Positions 51,845 through 59,724 of a stretch of 64,000 nucleotides of DNA are shown here, in pieces. The position numbers and the translations under genes were made by a program. The stretch's first letter is position 1, and every line of letters starts with the position of its first letter. The stretch is from Trichlorobacter thiogenes (GTDB lineage: Bacteria; Desulfobacterota; Desulfuromonadia; Geobacterales; Pseudopelobacteraceae). The notes beneath the pieces were generated by a model that was given only the letters and a program-made list of their open reading frames with translations, did not search any database and had not been told where the DNA came from. The DNA is taken from positions 427,269-491,268 of the forward strand of contig NZ_FUWR01000001.1 in assembly GCF_900167465.1 (NCBI RefSeq). Reading direction: 5' to 3'.

Positions 51845-52846
51845 ATGGATTCGCACACGACATTCAAGGCCCTGGTGGTGACAAAAGGCGAAGATAAGCA
51901 GTTCACACGGACTATTCAGGAGCGGACGATTGATGCATTGCCACCGGGCGATCTGCTGGTGCGGGTCCGTTATTCGTCGCTCAACTACAAGGACGCCCTG
52001 TCAGCAACCGGTCACCCTGGCGTAACCCGCCAGTTTCCTCACACACCGGGCATTGATGCGGCCGGTGAGGTTGTCAGCTGCCCACGCGGCAGATTTTCTC
52101 CGGGCCAGCAGGTGTTAATCACCGGTTATGATCTGGGGATGGAGACCGACGGCGGCTGGGGCGGTTTTATCCGTATTCCCGCTGAATGGGCGGTAGCATT
52201 GCCGAGCGGCCTTGACCTGCGGGAGAGCATGGTGATCGGCACTGCAGGATTCACTGCAGCGCTTTCGGTGCTGAAGCTGGAGCAAGCCGGTGTCAGGCCC
52301 AGTGATGGAGATATTCTGGTCACCGGCGCCACCGGCGGGGTGGGCAGCATTGCGGTTGCCATCCTTGCCAAGGCCGGTTACCGGGTGGTGGCTGCCACCG
52401 GCAAGAGCAGCGATGAACCATTCCTGCGAACACTGGGCGCGGCAGAGGTGATCAGTCGCGAGCAGCTTACCGAAGGGCTGGAACGTCCCATGCTGAAAGA
52501 ACGCTGGGCCGGTGTGGTGGATGTGGTGGGTGGCCAGATGCTGGTTGCGGCGCTTAAATCAACCCGCTATGGCGGCGCTGTTACCTGTTGCGGACTGGTG
52601 GGATCAACCGATCTGGCCATGAACATCTATCCTTTTATTTTGCGCGGGGTCAGCCTGATTGGGATTGATTCGGTCAACTGCCCAATGGAACCACGCCTGC
52701 AGGTCTGGGAACGGCTTGCCGGTGCCTGGCGGCCGGAACATCTGGCGGCAATCGCCCATGAGGTTACCCTTGAAGAACTGGAAGGGCAGATACAGACCAT
52801 CCTGCAGGGCAACATGCGGGGCCGGGTGGTTGTCTCACTACCATAA
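51845..52846 (+). CDS. YhdH/AcuI-type medium-chain quinone oxidoreductase-like enzyme
   Basis: A 333-residue NADPH-dependent MDR protein without structural zinc. SSLNYKDALSATGHPGVTRQFPHTPGIDAAGEV is the catalytic-domain signature. GATGGVGSIAVAILAKAGYRVVAATGK is the NADPH-binding Rossmann motif. GSTDLAMNIYPFILRGVSLIGIDS is typical of acryloyl-CoA reductase/YhdH proteins, which protect against electrophiles such as acrylyl-CoA. AAGGAGAG precedes the start. First enzyme of a likely operon reaching the cupin gene, under a TetR operator. Confidence 0.88.
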   Translation: MDSHTTFKALVVTKGEDKQFTRTIQERTIDALPPGDLLVRVRYSSLNYKDALSATGHPGVTRQFPHTPGIDAAGEVVSCPRGRFSPGQQVLITGYDLGMETDGGWGGFIRIPAEWAVALPSGLDLRESMVIGTAGFTAALSVLKLEQAGVRPSDGDILVTGATGGVGSIAVAILAKAGYRVVAATGKSSDEPFLRTLGAAEVISREQLTEGLERPMLKERWAGVVDVVGGQMLVAALKSTRYGGAVTCCGLVGSTDLAMNIYPFILRGVSLIGIDSVNCPMEPRLQVWERLAGAWRPEHLAAIAHEVTLEELEGQIQTILQGNMRGRVVVSLP

Positions 52847-52901
52847 CACCCTGTAATCTCTGATTGTCAAAAAACTACTTAACACGTACTGGAGGAACAC
52901 C

Positions 52902-53471
52902 ATGAAGATTGTCAGCCTGCTGGGAAGTCCCAGAAGCAACGGAAACAGCGCCACCATTGCCAATCACCTGATGAAAACAGCTGCCAACCTGGGCGCAGAT
53001 ACCCAGAGCTTTGAACTGAACCGCCTGACCTATCGCGGCTGCCAGGCTTGTTACGCCTGTAAAAAAGGGCGCGAAGATTGCGTGTTAAATGATGGCCTGA
53101 CGGAGGTTTTATCAGCAGTGGCTGCGGCTGATGTGGTGGTGCTGGCAACGCCGGTCTATTATGGTGACCTCACCATGCAGCTCAAGGGGTTCATAGACCG
53201 AAGTTATTCCTATCTGGTGCCGGACTACATCACCAATCCGCAGCCCAGTCGGCTTTCACCCAAAAAACTGGTTTTCATTCAGACCCAGGGCCAACCGGAA
53301 GAGAGCATGTTTGCCGATGTCTTTCCGCGCTATGACTTTTTCCTGAAGTGGATGGGCTTTACTGAGTCCAGCCTGATCCGGGTCTGCGGTATCGGGCCAG
53401 CCTCTGTGGATGCCGTGCCTGACCATATCCTGCAGCAGGCCGAAAAGGTCGCACAGCAGCTGGTGTCTTGA
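52902..53471 (+). CDS. flavodoxin-like NADPH-dependent FMN reductase 1
   Basis: A 189-residue flavodoxin-fold protein with the FMN phosphate loop GSPRSNGNSATIANHL at residues 8-23, and the cysteine-containing insert CQACYACKKGREDCVLNDGL common in iron-sulfur-associated or WrbA-like quinone reductases. VVLATPVYYGDLTMQLKGFIDR is the second FMN motif. It probably reduces quinones, nitro compounds or flavin. CTGGAGGA precedes the start. Shares the operon with its paralogue at 53495. Confidence 0.88.
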   Translation: MKIVSLLGSPRSNGNSATIANHLMKTAANLGADTQSFELNRLTYRGCQACYACKKGREDCVLNDGLTEVLSAVAAADVVVLATPVYYGDLTMQLKGFIDRSYSYLVPDYITNPQPSRLSPKKLVFIQTQGQPEESMFADVFPRYDFFLKWMGFTESSLIRVCGIGPASVDAVPDHILQQAEKVAQQLVS

Positions 53472-53494
53472 CCTGACAAAAGGAGATACGACAG

Positions 53495-54139
53495 ATGAAG
53501 ATCATCGCTATTAATGGGAGTCCGAGAAAAAAGTGGAACACGGCTACCCTGCTGAGCAAGGCCTTGGAAGGCGCTGCCGCCCAAGGTGCGGAGACAGAGC
53601 TTATCCACCTGTATGATCTTGATTTCAAGGGTTGTGCGAGCTGTCTTGCTTGCAAAACCAGAGGAGGCAGCAGCTATGGCCGCTGCGTACTTAAAGATGA
53701 TCTGGCGCCGATTCTGGACCGTATCGCCGCGGCAGATGCCCTGCTCATTGGTTCGCCGGTCTATTTTGGCTCGGTTACCGGCGAGACCCGCAGCTTTATG
53801 GAGCGGCTGTTGTTTCAGTATCTGACCTATACCGTTCCTTACGGGACCCTGTTCCCCAAAAGGATCAAGGTTGGTTTCATTTACACCATGAACGTCACGG
53901 AAGAGCGCAGCAAGGAGTTCGGCTACGAGTACTTCATCAAATCCAATGAGCGTTACACCCAGCTGTTGCTCGGTCCGGCCGAGACCCTCTGCAGCTTTGA
54001 CACCTGCCAGACCGAGGATTACAGCAAGGTGGTGATCGAGAGCTTTGACCCGGTCCACAAGCACCAGCGTCAGCAAGAGGTCTTTCCGCAGGACTGTGAC
54101 AAGGCCTATCATCTGGGGGGGCGCCTGGTAACGCCGTAA
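53495..54139 (+). CDS. flavodoxin-like NADPH-dependent FMN reductase 2
   Basis: A 214-residue paralogue of the preceding protein, with INGSPRKKWNTATLLSKAL at residues 5-23, the CASCLACKTRGGSSYGRCVLKDDL insert and LIGSPVYFGSVTGETRSFMERL. The C-terminal half is longer and contains NVTEERSKEFGYEY. GGAGA lies seven bases upstream. Two adjacent FMN reductases suggest electron delivery to the nearby iron-sulfur proteins or direct reduction of quinone-like compounds. Confidence 0.88.
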   Translation: MKIIAINGSPRKKWNTATLLSKALEGAAAQGAETELIHLYDLDFKGCASCLACKTRGGSSYGRCVLKDDLAPILDRIAAADALLIGSPVYFGSVTGETRSFMERLLFQYLTYTVPYGTLFPKRIKVGFIYTMNVTEERSKEFGYEYFIKSNERYTQLLLGPAETLCSFDTCQTEDYSKVVIESFDPVHKHQRQQEVFPQDCDKAYHLGGRLVTP

Positions 54140-54221
54140 GAGCAGCGACAAGACCAGTCTGGCATGAGATAGCTACGTGATTGTCTTGTTTTCACGGTCA
54201 GACAGATGGTGAGAGGGACGT

Positions 54222-55079
54222 ATGGATTCAGTCACACAGATTGAGGAGATCATCCGCAGCTTCTGGGCCTCTGACCCCAGCAACAGCTTGCAGCTTGCAA
54301 CCAATGAAAAGGCCTGGCTAGAACCACAGGTTGCGATAGCGCGGGGAGACGATCCCCTGTTTCTTCGCTTAAAAGAGCTGATCGGCCCCTTCCTCTGGAC
54401 ACCGCAAGAGGCCTATGACCTGGCATTTCCAGAAGCGCCGGCAGCTGCAGAAGAGCTGCGGGTGATCAGCTATCTGCTGCCGCAGACACCGGAAACCCGC
54501 GCTGATCAGCGCCAGGAAACCACCGTGCCAGCCGAACGCTGGGCCCGTTCACGCTTTCACGGCGAAGAGTTCAACTGTGCATTGCGGCTGCACCTGGCAG
54601 ACAGACTGACACAGGCCGGGTATCCTGCAGTGGCGCCGGAACGGTTGCCCGGTTTTGCCTACCAAAAGTCAGAACGTTTCGGTCTGGCCTCCAACTGGTC
54701 AGAGCGGCATGTTGCTTTTGTTGCCGGACACGGCACCTTTGGCCTTTCAGATGCCCTGATCACCCGCTGGGGCAAGGCTGTGCGCTTTGGCTCGGTGGTT
54801 GCGCGCATCAACCTGCCGGTCACACCGCGAGTGTACGGTGATGACCATCATGCCTGGTGTCTCTGGTATGCCAAAGGCACCTGCGGCGCTTGCGCCAGAC
54901 GCTGCCCGGTTGATGCCATTACCACAGACACGGGGCATGATAAACAGGCCTGTTTTAGCTATATCCGTGAGACAACAGCACCGTATGCAACCGCAACCTA
55001 CGGCACCGGAGCCACCCCCTGCGGACTGTGTCAGGTCAAGATCCCCTGTGAGGCGAGAGTACCGGCTGCACTGCTTTAA
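54222..55079 (+). CDS. QueG-like 4Fe-4S protein
   Basis: A 285-residue protein related to the C-terminal part of epoxyqueuosine reductase/reductive-dehalogenase-like iron-sulfur proteins. Two cluster motifs are visible: CGACARRCPVDAITTD (CxxCxxxCP) and CGLCQVKIPCE. An upstream segment, RFGLASNWSERHVAFVAGHGTFGLSDALITRWGKAVRFGSVV, is the QueG-type cofactor-loop region. It is shorter than QueG, and the cobalamin-binding part may be incomplete. Probably an electron carrier or reductase in the operon. The GAGAGGG ribosome binding site supports the ATG at 54222. Confidence 0.8.
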   Translation: MDSVTQIEEIIRSFWASDPSNSLQLATNEKAWLEPQVAIARGDDPLFLRLKELIGPFLWTPQEAYDLAFPEAPAAAEELRVISYLLPQTPETRADQRQETTVPAERWARSRFHGEEFNCALRLHLADRLTQAGYPAVAPERLPGFAYQKSERFGLASNWSERHVAFVAGHGTFGLSDALITRWGKAVRFGSVVARINLPVTPRVYGDDHHAWCLWYAKGTCGACARRCPVDAITTDTGHDKQACFSYIRETTAPYATATYGTGATPCGLCQVKIPCEARVPAALL

Positions 55080-55106
55080 CCAATCCGCAGAAGAAAGGAA
55101 CATGCG

Positions 55107-55532
55107 ATGACAACCAAGGCTAAAAACTACAGCGCAGAACATATCGGGCCGTTTGAGGAGTTGCTCAACAAGGATTTTATGGGCTTTCACGGCAAATACT
55201 TCATCGGCAAAGAACTGGGCCTGACCGGTTGTGAGGTCTCCCTCAACCGCCTGCCGGCAGGCAAATTCATGCCGTTTATCCACAGCCATAAAAAGAACGA
55301 AGAGCTGTACATCGTGCTGCGGGGCAGCGGTATGTTCTATGTGGATGGCGATGAATTTCCGATCCAGGAAGGCAGTTTGGTCCGGGTTGCACCGGAGGGT
55401 GAGCGCGGCTGGAAGGCCGGTGATGAAGACCTGTACTTTATCTGTATTCAGTCCGAGGCTGGCAGTCTGACGCAGGCCACTCTTGAGGATGGCAAGCGGC
55501 TGGAAAGCAAGGCATCGTGGATGAAGAAGTAG
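55107..55532 (+). CDS. cupin-fold protein
   Basis: A 141-residue beta-barrel protein. The metal motif 1 is FIHSHKKNEELYIVLRGSGMFYVDGDEFPI (two His, Glu), and motif 2 is LVRVAPEGERGWKAG, without the usual His, so the metal site may be partial. Cupins of this size bind small ligands. Last gene of the operon starting at 51845; AAAGGAACA precedes it. Confidence 0.85.
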   Translation: MTTKAKNYSAEHIGPFEELLNKDFMGFHGKYFIGKELGLTGCEVSLNRLPAGKFMPFIHSHKKNEELYIVLRGSGMFYVDGDEFPIQEGSLVRVAPEGERGWKAGDEDLYFICIQSEAGSLTQATLEDGKRLESKASWMKK

Positions 55533-55592
55533 AACGTTCTTGGATAAAATCAAAACTCAGGTTCGCTGTATTTAACGTTTCAATAAAAGTGG

Positions 55593-55621
55593 TTGACACA
55601 TTGGACTGGTCGGTCTAATAA
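55593..55621 (+). promoter_or_regulatory. promoter with operator 3 of the TetR-like regulon
   Basis: TTGACA (55593-55598) is followed after 17 bases by TAATAA. TGGACTGGTCGGTCTA (55602-55617) overlaps the spacer and -10, with the same layout and spacing as operator 1. It stands directly before tetR 2. Confidence 0.7.
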
Positions 55622-56226
55622 TGGTAACCATGAAACGGATTCATAACAAAGAAGATATCGTTCAGATTGGGCTCGACCTCGTGTTAAGCAAAGGTTTTAA
55701 CGCTACCGGAGTCGAGACAATTCTGAAGCAGGCAAACATTCCTAAGGGGTCATTTTATAACTTTTTCTCCAGTAAGGAAGAATTTGCTCTTGCGATAATC
55801 GACAGATATGTTGCTGACAGGAATGAACTTTTTTTCCCCATCATCAGTGATGAATCGGTGTCGCCGCTAGAACGCGTCAAAAAGAGTTTTGAAAAGCTAA
55901 TCGCTATTTTTGAAGATTATGACTGCTCCAAGGGCTGCTTACTTGGCAACTTGGGCCTGGAAATGTCGGATCATTCTGAAAACGTCCGGCAATGTCTTGA
56001 GCAGGCTTTAGAAGGCTGGACTACAGGATTGTCTGGGTTGCTTCTCCAGGCTCAGCAGGAACAGGCGATCCCTGCGAATTTAGACGTGGAAATGCTGGCG
56101 GAAAACTTGATCTCGTCATTCCAGGGAGCATTGCTTCGCTCTAAAATCAAAAAGTCACCAGAACCGTTACGGAATTTCATTCATTTTTATTTCGATATAT
56201 TTCTTGTTGGGAAAGAAGAGCAGTAG
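55621..56226 (+). CDS. TetR/AcrR-family repressor 2
   Basis: A 201-residue paralogue of repressor 1. The HTH is IVQIGLDLVLSKGFNATGVETILKQANIPKGSFYNFFSSKEEF and the C-terminal domain has DYDCSKGCLLGNLGLEMSDHSENV. More AT-rich codons than repressor 1. The start could be ATG 55621 or ATG 55630; neither has a Shine-Dalgarno sequence and 55621 would be almost leaderless. It faces two enzyme units downstream that carry related operators. Confidence 0.9.
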   Translation: MVTMKRIHNKEDIVQIGLDLVLSKGFNATGVETILKQANIPKGSFYNFFSSKEEFALAIIDRYVADRNELFFPIISDESVSPLERVKKSFEKLIAIFEDYDCSKGCLLGNLGLEMSDHSENVRQCLEQALEGWTTGLSGLLLQAQQEQAIPANLDVEMLAENLISSFQGALLRSKIKKSPEPLRNFIHFYFDIFLVGKEEQ

Positions 56227-56252
56227 TCCGTATTTTTTTGACCGGTATTACA

Positions 56253-56264
56253 TAGACCGGTCTA
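56253..56264 (+). promoter_or_regulatory. operator 4 of the TetR-like regulon
   Basis: TAGACCGGTCTA, a perfect 12-base palindrome, lies 42 bases before the next gene and 27 bases after tetR 2. No clear hexamer pair is seen. Confidence 0.7.
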
Positions 56265-56306
56265 GGCGAATATCTGAATAAGACATACAATTGGAGATTG
56301 TTATTT

Positions 56307-57647
56307 ATGGAGCTGAATCAGCACCCCACGGTAATCCGCTATCATGAGAAAATCGCGGCAAGGGCATCACGTATAACAGCGCAAAAGCTGAATGCCAAGG
56401 AACTGCGCGAGATCTGCCTTGAAACAGGGGTGGATGATGTGGGGTTTGTGGAGATCAACAACGCACTACTGGCCGATCAAAAAGCGGATATTTTGCAGAT
56501 GTTCCCCTGGGCCAAAACGCTCATCAGTTTCGTTGGGCGGATTAACAGGGAAAATCTGCGAAGTCCCGCACGTTCAATTGCCAGCCTCGAACTGCACCAG
56601 GTCGAGGAACGGTTGACCCATGCTGCCAATGCTTTGGCAGCGGCACTCGAACGCAAGGGCATCCGCGCCGCAACGCCAGCTGGCGGGTTTCCCATGGAAG
56701 CGGACAATTGGTTGCGCGGCAAAATGCAGGTGATATCGCACAAACCGATTGCTGTAGCTGCCGGGCTTGGCAAAATGGGGCTTCATCGCAATGTCATCCA
56801 CCCCGTATTCGGCAGTTTCGTGCTTCTCGGCACCGTGCTGATTGAAGCCGAATTGGACGAATACAGCACTCCATTGGACTATAACCCGTGTATTGATTGC
56901 AAACTCTGTGTTGCTGCCTGTCCTACAGGTGCCATCGGTCCAGACGGATTTTTTAACCCGGTAAACTGCATGACTCATACCTATCGTGAACTGCTTGGTG
57001 GTTTCACCGATTGGGTTGAAAATATCGCGGATAGCAAGAACTCAATCGATTACCGAGGCAAGGTAAGTGACGCTGAAACCGTATCGATGTGGCAGACCCT
57101 GGTGTGCGGACCTTGCTACAAGTCAGTGTATTGCTTGGCCGTCTGTCCAGCAGGCGACGAGGTGATTCCGCAGTATCTGGATGACAGGAAAGCGTTCGTC
57201 AATGACGTGGTCAAACCGCTGCAACAAAAGACAGAGCCGGTGTATGTCCTGCCCGGTTCGGATGCAGAGCATCATGTTCTCAACAAGTTCCCCCATAAGA
57301 AGATAAGGCGCGTGGGGAATGGTGTACGACCGCCGACAATAGCGGCTTTCCTTACATCCATGCCGATTGCCTTCCAACGGCACAAGTCTGAAAGATTGAA
57401 TGCCACCTATCATTTCACGTTTAGTGGCATTGAGAGGGCTGAGGCAACGGTCGTTATCAAAGACAAGACGCTCAAAATTGAGCAAGGACATGTAGGCGTT
57501 GCGGACGTTAGCGTACGTGCAGATGCAAGAACCTGGCTGCGCGTGCTGCATAAGGAAACATCGATGATCAAGCAAATTGTCCTGAGAAGAATTCGCGTCA
57601 AAGGCCCGTTGAATCTGTTTAAGGCGTTCGGGAAATGCTTTGCCTAG
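56307..57647 (+). CDS. QueG-like 4Fe-4S protein with C-terminal SCP2-type domain
   Basis: A 446-residue cytoplasmic protein. Residues 25-170 resemble the QueG/reductive-dehalogenase catalytic region (FPWAKTLISFVGRI and GLGKMGLHRNVIHPVFGSFV). The ferredoxin clusters are CIDCKLCVAACPTGAIGPDG near 195 and CGPCYKSVYCLAVCPAGDE near 273. The end (KSERLNATYHFTFSGIERAEATVVIKDKTLKIEQ, then KGPLNLFKAFGK) resembles a sterol-carrier SCP2 domain, an unusual fusion that could present a lipid or hydrophobic substrate. ATG 56307 is chosen over the upstream TTG. A short tetR remnant follows immediately. Confidence 0.85.
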   Translation: MELNQHPTVIRYHEKIAARASRITAQKLNAKELREICLETGVDDVGFVEINNALLADQKADILQMFPWAKTLISFVGRINRENLRSPARSIASLELHQVEERLTHAANALAAALERKGIRAATPAGGFPMEADNWLRGKMQVISHKPIAVAAGLGKMGLHRNVIHPVFGSFVLLGTVLIEAELDEYSTPLDYNPCIDCKLCVAACPTGAIGPDGFFNPVNCMTHTYRELLGGFTDWVENIADSKNSIDYRGKVSDAETVSMWQTLVCGPCYKSVYCLAVCPAGDEVIPQYLDDRKAFVNDVVKPLQQKTEPVYVLPGSDAEHHVLNKFPHKKIRRVGNGVRPPTIAAFLTSMPIAFQRHKSERLNATYHFTFSGIERAEATVVIKDKTLKIEQGHVGVADVSVRADARTWLRVLHKETSMIKQIVLRRIRVKGPLNLFKAFGKCFA

Positions 57648-57723
57648 AGGTTTCAATGCCACCGGGGTTGAGATGTTTCTAAAACAGGCAAAATTAGGCA
57701 AAACCTTGCCCATTATTACGTAG
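57646..57723 (+). pseudogene. remnant of a tetR gene
   Basis: Read from 57646 the sequence gives RGFNATGVEMFLKQAKLGK, closely matching KGFNATGVETILKQANIPKG in the HTH of repressor 2. The frame then runs into a stop inside operator 5. Only about 18 codons of homology survive. The DNA after it repeats the spacer and operator that follow tetR 2, so it is the scar of a duplicated tetR-operator module. Confidence 0.75.
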
Positions 57724-57732
57724 ACTGGTCTA
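57721..57732 (+). promoter_or_regulatory. operator 5 of the TetR-like regulon
   Basis: TAGACTGGTCTA, 12 bases, differs from operator 4 at one base. Flanking bases (ATTAC before, GG(C)AAATA after) also match those around operator 4. It lies 29 bases before the SDR gene. Confidence 0.7.
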
Positions 57733-57761
57733 GGCAAATACTTGGAAATTGAGGTACCAAA

Positions 57762-58547
57762 ATGACGACAAAAGACAATTCATGGGTTCTCATCACCGGC
57801 GCATCGAGTGGCTTCGGTGAAGAGTTTGCCCGTCAATATGCCGAGCAAGGGCATCCACTGGTCCTGGTGGCGCGCCGCTTGGATCGGCTTCAAACACTGG
57901 CCGAGGAGTTGCGCCGATCATTCCAGGCTGAGGTCATTGTAGAGCAGGTCGATCTTTCTGATATTGAGGCAATAACCGGACTGCATGAACTGCTCCGCGA
58001 GCAAGGAGTTGTCGTTGAGATCCTGATCAACAACGCCGGCCACGGGCTGCAAGGCCCGTTCCTTGATAGCCAGCTGGATGCAGTCCTGGCAATAGTGCAG
58101 CTGGATGTGGCGTGCCTGACTGCAGTGACCCATGTCTTTGCGCAGGATATGCGCAAACGCGGGCATGGAAAGATACTGCTCGTCGCCAGTTTATTGTCCT
58201 ACCTGGGCGTGCAAAATTTCGCCGTGTATGCGGCCGCAAAGGCCTATGTATTGCGGCTTGGTGAGGCGCTACATCGAGAGCTAAAGAGCGACGGCATAAC
58301 AGTGACAACGCTCTGCCCGGGCATGTCCGACACCGGATTCGCTGCAGCGGCGCACCAGAAGCTTACACCCGCGTTGAAACAGTTGATGATGCAGCCGGCA
58401 CCCGTAGTAGCCGCTGGAATCCGCGCATTGCAGGCCGGACGTATCAGCGTCGTACCGGGCTGGATCAACAAGGCCAACGTGATCTTTACCTGGGCAACGC
58501 CACGCTGGCTGCATCAGGCTATTTTTTCTCAGATCATGAACGCATAG
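57762..58547 (+). CDS. short-chain dehydrogenase/reductase
   Basis: A 261-residue classical SDR. The cofactor motif TGASSGFGEEFARQYAEQGH is at residues 13-32. Arg after the second strand (VARRLDRL) suggests NADPH preference. NNAGHG is near 88, and the catalytic Tyr-Lys pair is in VYAAAKAYVL with the Ser in LLVASLLSY. The substrate is unknown. It starts the unit that continues into the RND efflux genes, 34 bases apart, and is probably under operator 5. Confidence 0.92.
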   Translation: MTTKDNSWVLITGASSGFGEEFARQYAEQGHPLVLVARRLDRLQTLAEELRRSFQAEVIVEQVDLSDIEAITGLHELLREQGVVVEILINNAGHGLQGPFLDSQLDAVLAIVQLDVACLTAVTHVFAQDMRKRGHGKILLVASLLSYLGVQNFAVYAAAKAYVLRLGEALHRELKSDGITVTTLCPGMSDTGFAAAAHQKLTPALKQLMMQPAPVVAAGIRALQAGRISVVPGWINKANVIFTWATPRWLHQAIFSQIMNA

Positions 58548-58581
58548 CAACGCGGCTAACCATCCGGGTGAGGATTTATAT

Positions 58582-59724
58582 ATGAAAATAGCAGCATTAA
58601 AGGACGTTGGTGGATTGGCGCTCAGGTATCGCATGGCGTTTGTTATGGGAGTAGTGATCATCATTGTCGGTGGCGTTGTTTTGGCGAAAGACAAAAAGAA
58701 GTCTGTCGAGTCAGCAACCCATCGTCTGGTTCGTTCGTATACCGTCCTTTCCGCGCAGGGCAGTGCAGCGGAATATACCGGTACGATTCATGCCCGCACG
58801 GAAAGCAATCTCGGCTTTCGGGTGCCTGGAAAAATCATTGAGAGAATCGTTAAAGCAGGGGATCACGTCAAGCGCGGCCAAGTCTTAATGCGTCTTGATC
58901 CGACAGACCTGCGACTTGCCGCCACTGCAGCCCAGGCAGCAGTGGAAGCGGCACGGGCGCAGAATAAACGCGCTCTTGCTGATGAACTGCGTCAGCGTGA
59001 TCTGGTTGCCAAAAAAGCCGTGTCTGTACAGGAATACGAACAGGCCAAATCTTTGGCAGACGCTACCACCGCACAGCTCAACTCCGCCGTTGCGTACTCC
59101 AGGCAAGTGGAAAATCAGGAAGGGTATGCCGTTCTTAAGGCCGATGCAGATGGCGTCATTATGGAAATTCCGGCAGAGGTTGGACAGGTGGTGGCTGCGG
59201 GCAGCGTGGTGATTCGGCTCGCCCATAATGGCGCCCGCGAAGCCGTGGTCAACCTTCCTGAAGGGTATGTAAAGAGTGCAAACTCCACAGCAACCGGCTG
59301 CTTGTATGCAGAGCCGGGACGGAGATTCCCGGCAAAGTTACGTGAATTATCCGCCATGGCCGACCCTCTTACCCGAACCTATCAGGCGCGCTACAGCCTG
59401 GGGGACGTAGGCGCACATGCTCCTCTCGGCGCCACTGTAACGATTCATCTGGATGGAGAACGCACACAGAGCGCGGTCCAGCAGTATGAAATTCCGGTCG
59501 GCGCACTGTACGACGGTGGTACTGGCACCAGTGTGTGGGTAGTAAATCCTGCAACTTCATCCGTATCCCGCCGAATGGTCGTCGTTGCCAAGCTCGGCAG
59601 CGAGACAGCCCTGATCAGTAAAGGGCTTAAGGCCGGTGAACAGATTCTTGCGCTGGGCGCTCACCTTGTCAAGGAAGGGGAAAAAGTCAAGATCCTCTCC
59701 AGCCCTGCGAAGGAGCAAAAATAA
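58582..59724 (+). CDS. RND efflux periplasmic adaptor (membrane-fusion protein)
   Basis: A 380-residue protein with an N-terminal membrane anchor (residues 18-36) in place of a lipoprotein site. Domains follow in order: lipoyl (NLGFRVPGKIIERIVKAGDHVKRGQVLMRLD), coiled-coil hairpin (AAQAAVEAARAQNKRALADEL), second lipoyl half (VLKADADGVIMEIPAEVGQVVAAGS), beta barrel and membrane-proximal domain. It links the inner-membrane pump to the outer-membrane channel. It overlaps the pump gene (TAATG). Confidence 0.93.
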   Translation: MKIAALKDVGGLALRYRMAFVMGVVIIIVGGVVLAKDKKKSVESATHRLVRSYTVLSAQGSAAEYTGTIHARTESNLGFRVPGKIIERIVKAGDHVKRGQVLMRLDPTDLRLAATAAQAAVEAARAQNKRALADELRQRDLVAKKAVSVQEYEQAKSLADATTAQLNSAVAYSRQVENQEGYAVLKADADGVIMEIPAEVGQVVAAGSVVIRLAHNGAREAVVNLPEGYVKSANSTATGCLYAEPGRRFPAKLRELSAMADPLTRTYQARYSLGDVGAHAPLGATVTIHLDGERTQSAVQQYEIPVGALYDGGTGTSVWVVNPATSSVSRRMVVVAKLGSETALISKGLKAGEQILALGAHLVKEGEKVKILSSPAKEQK

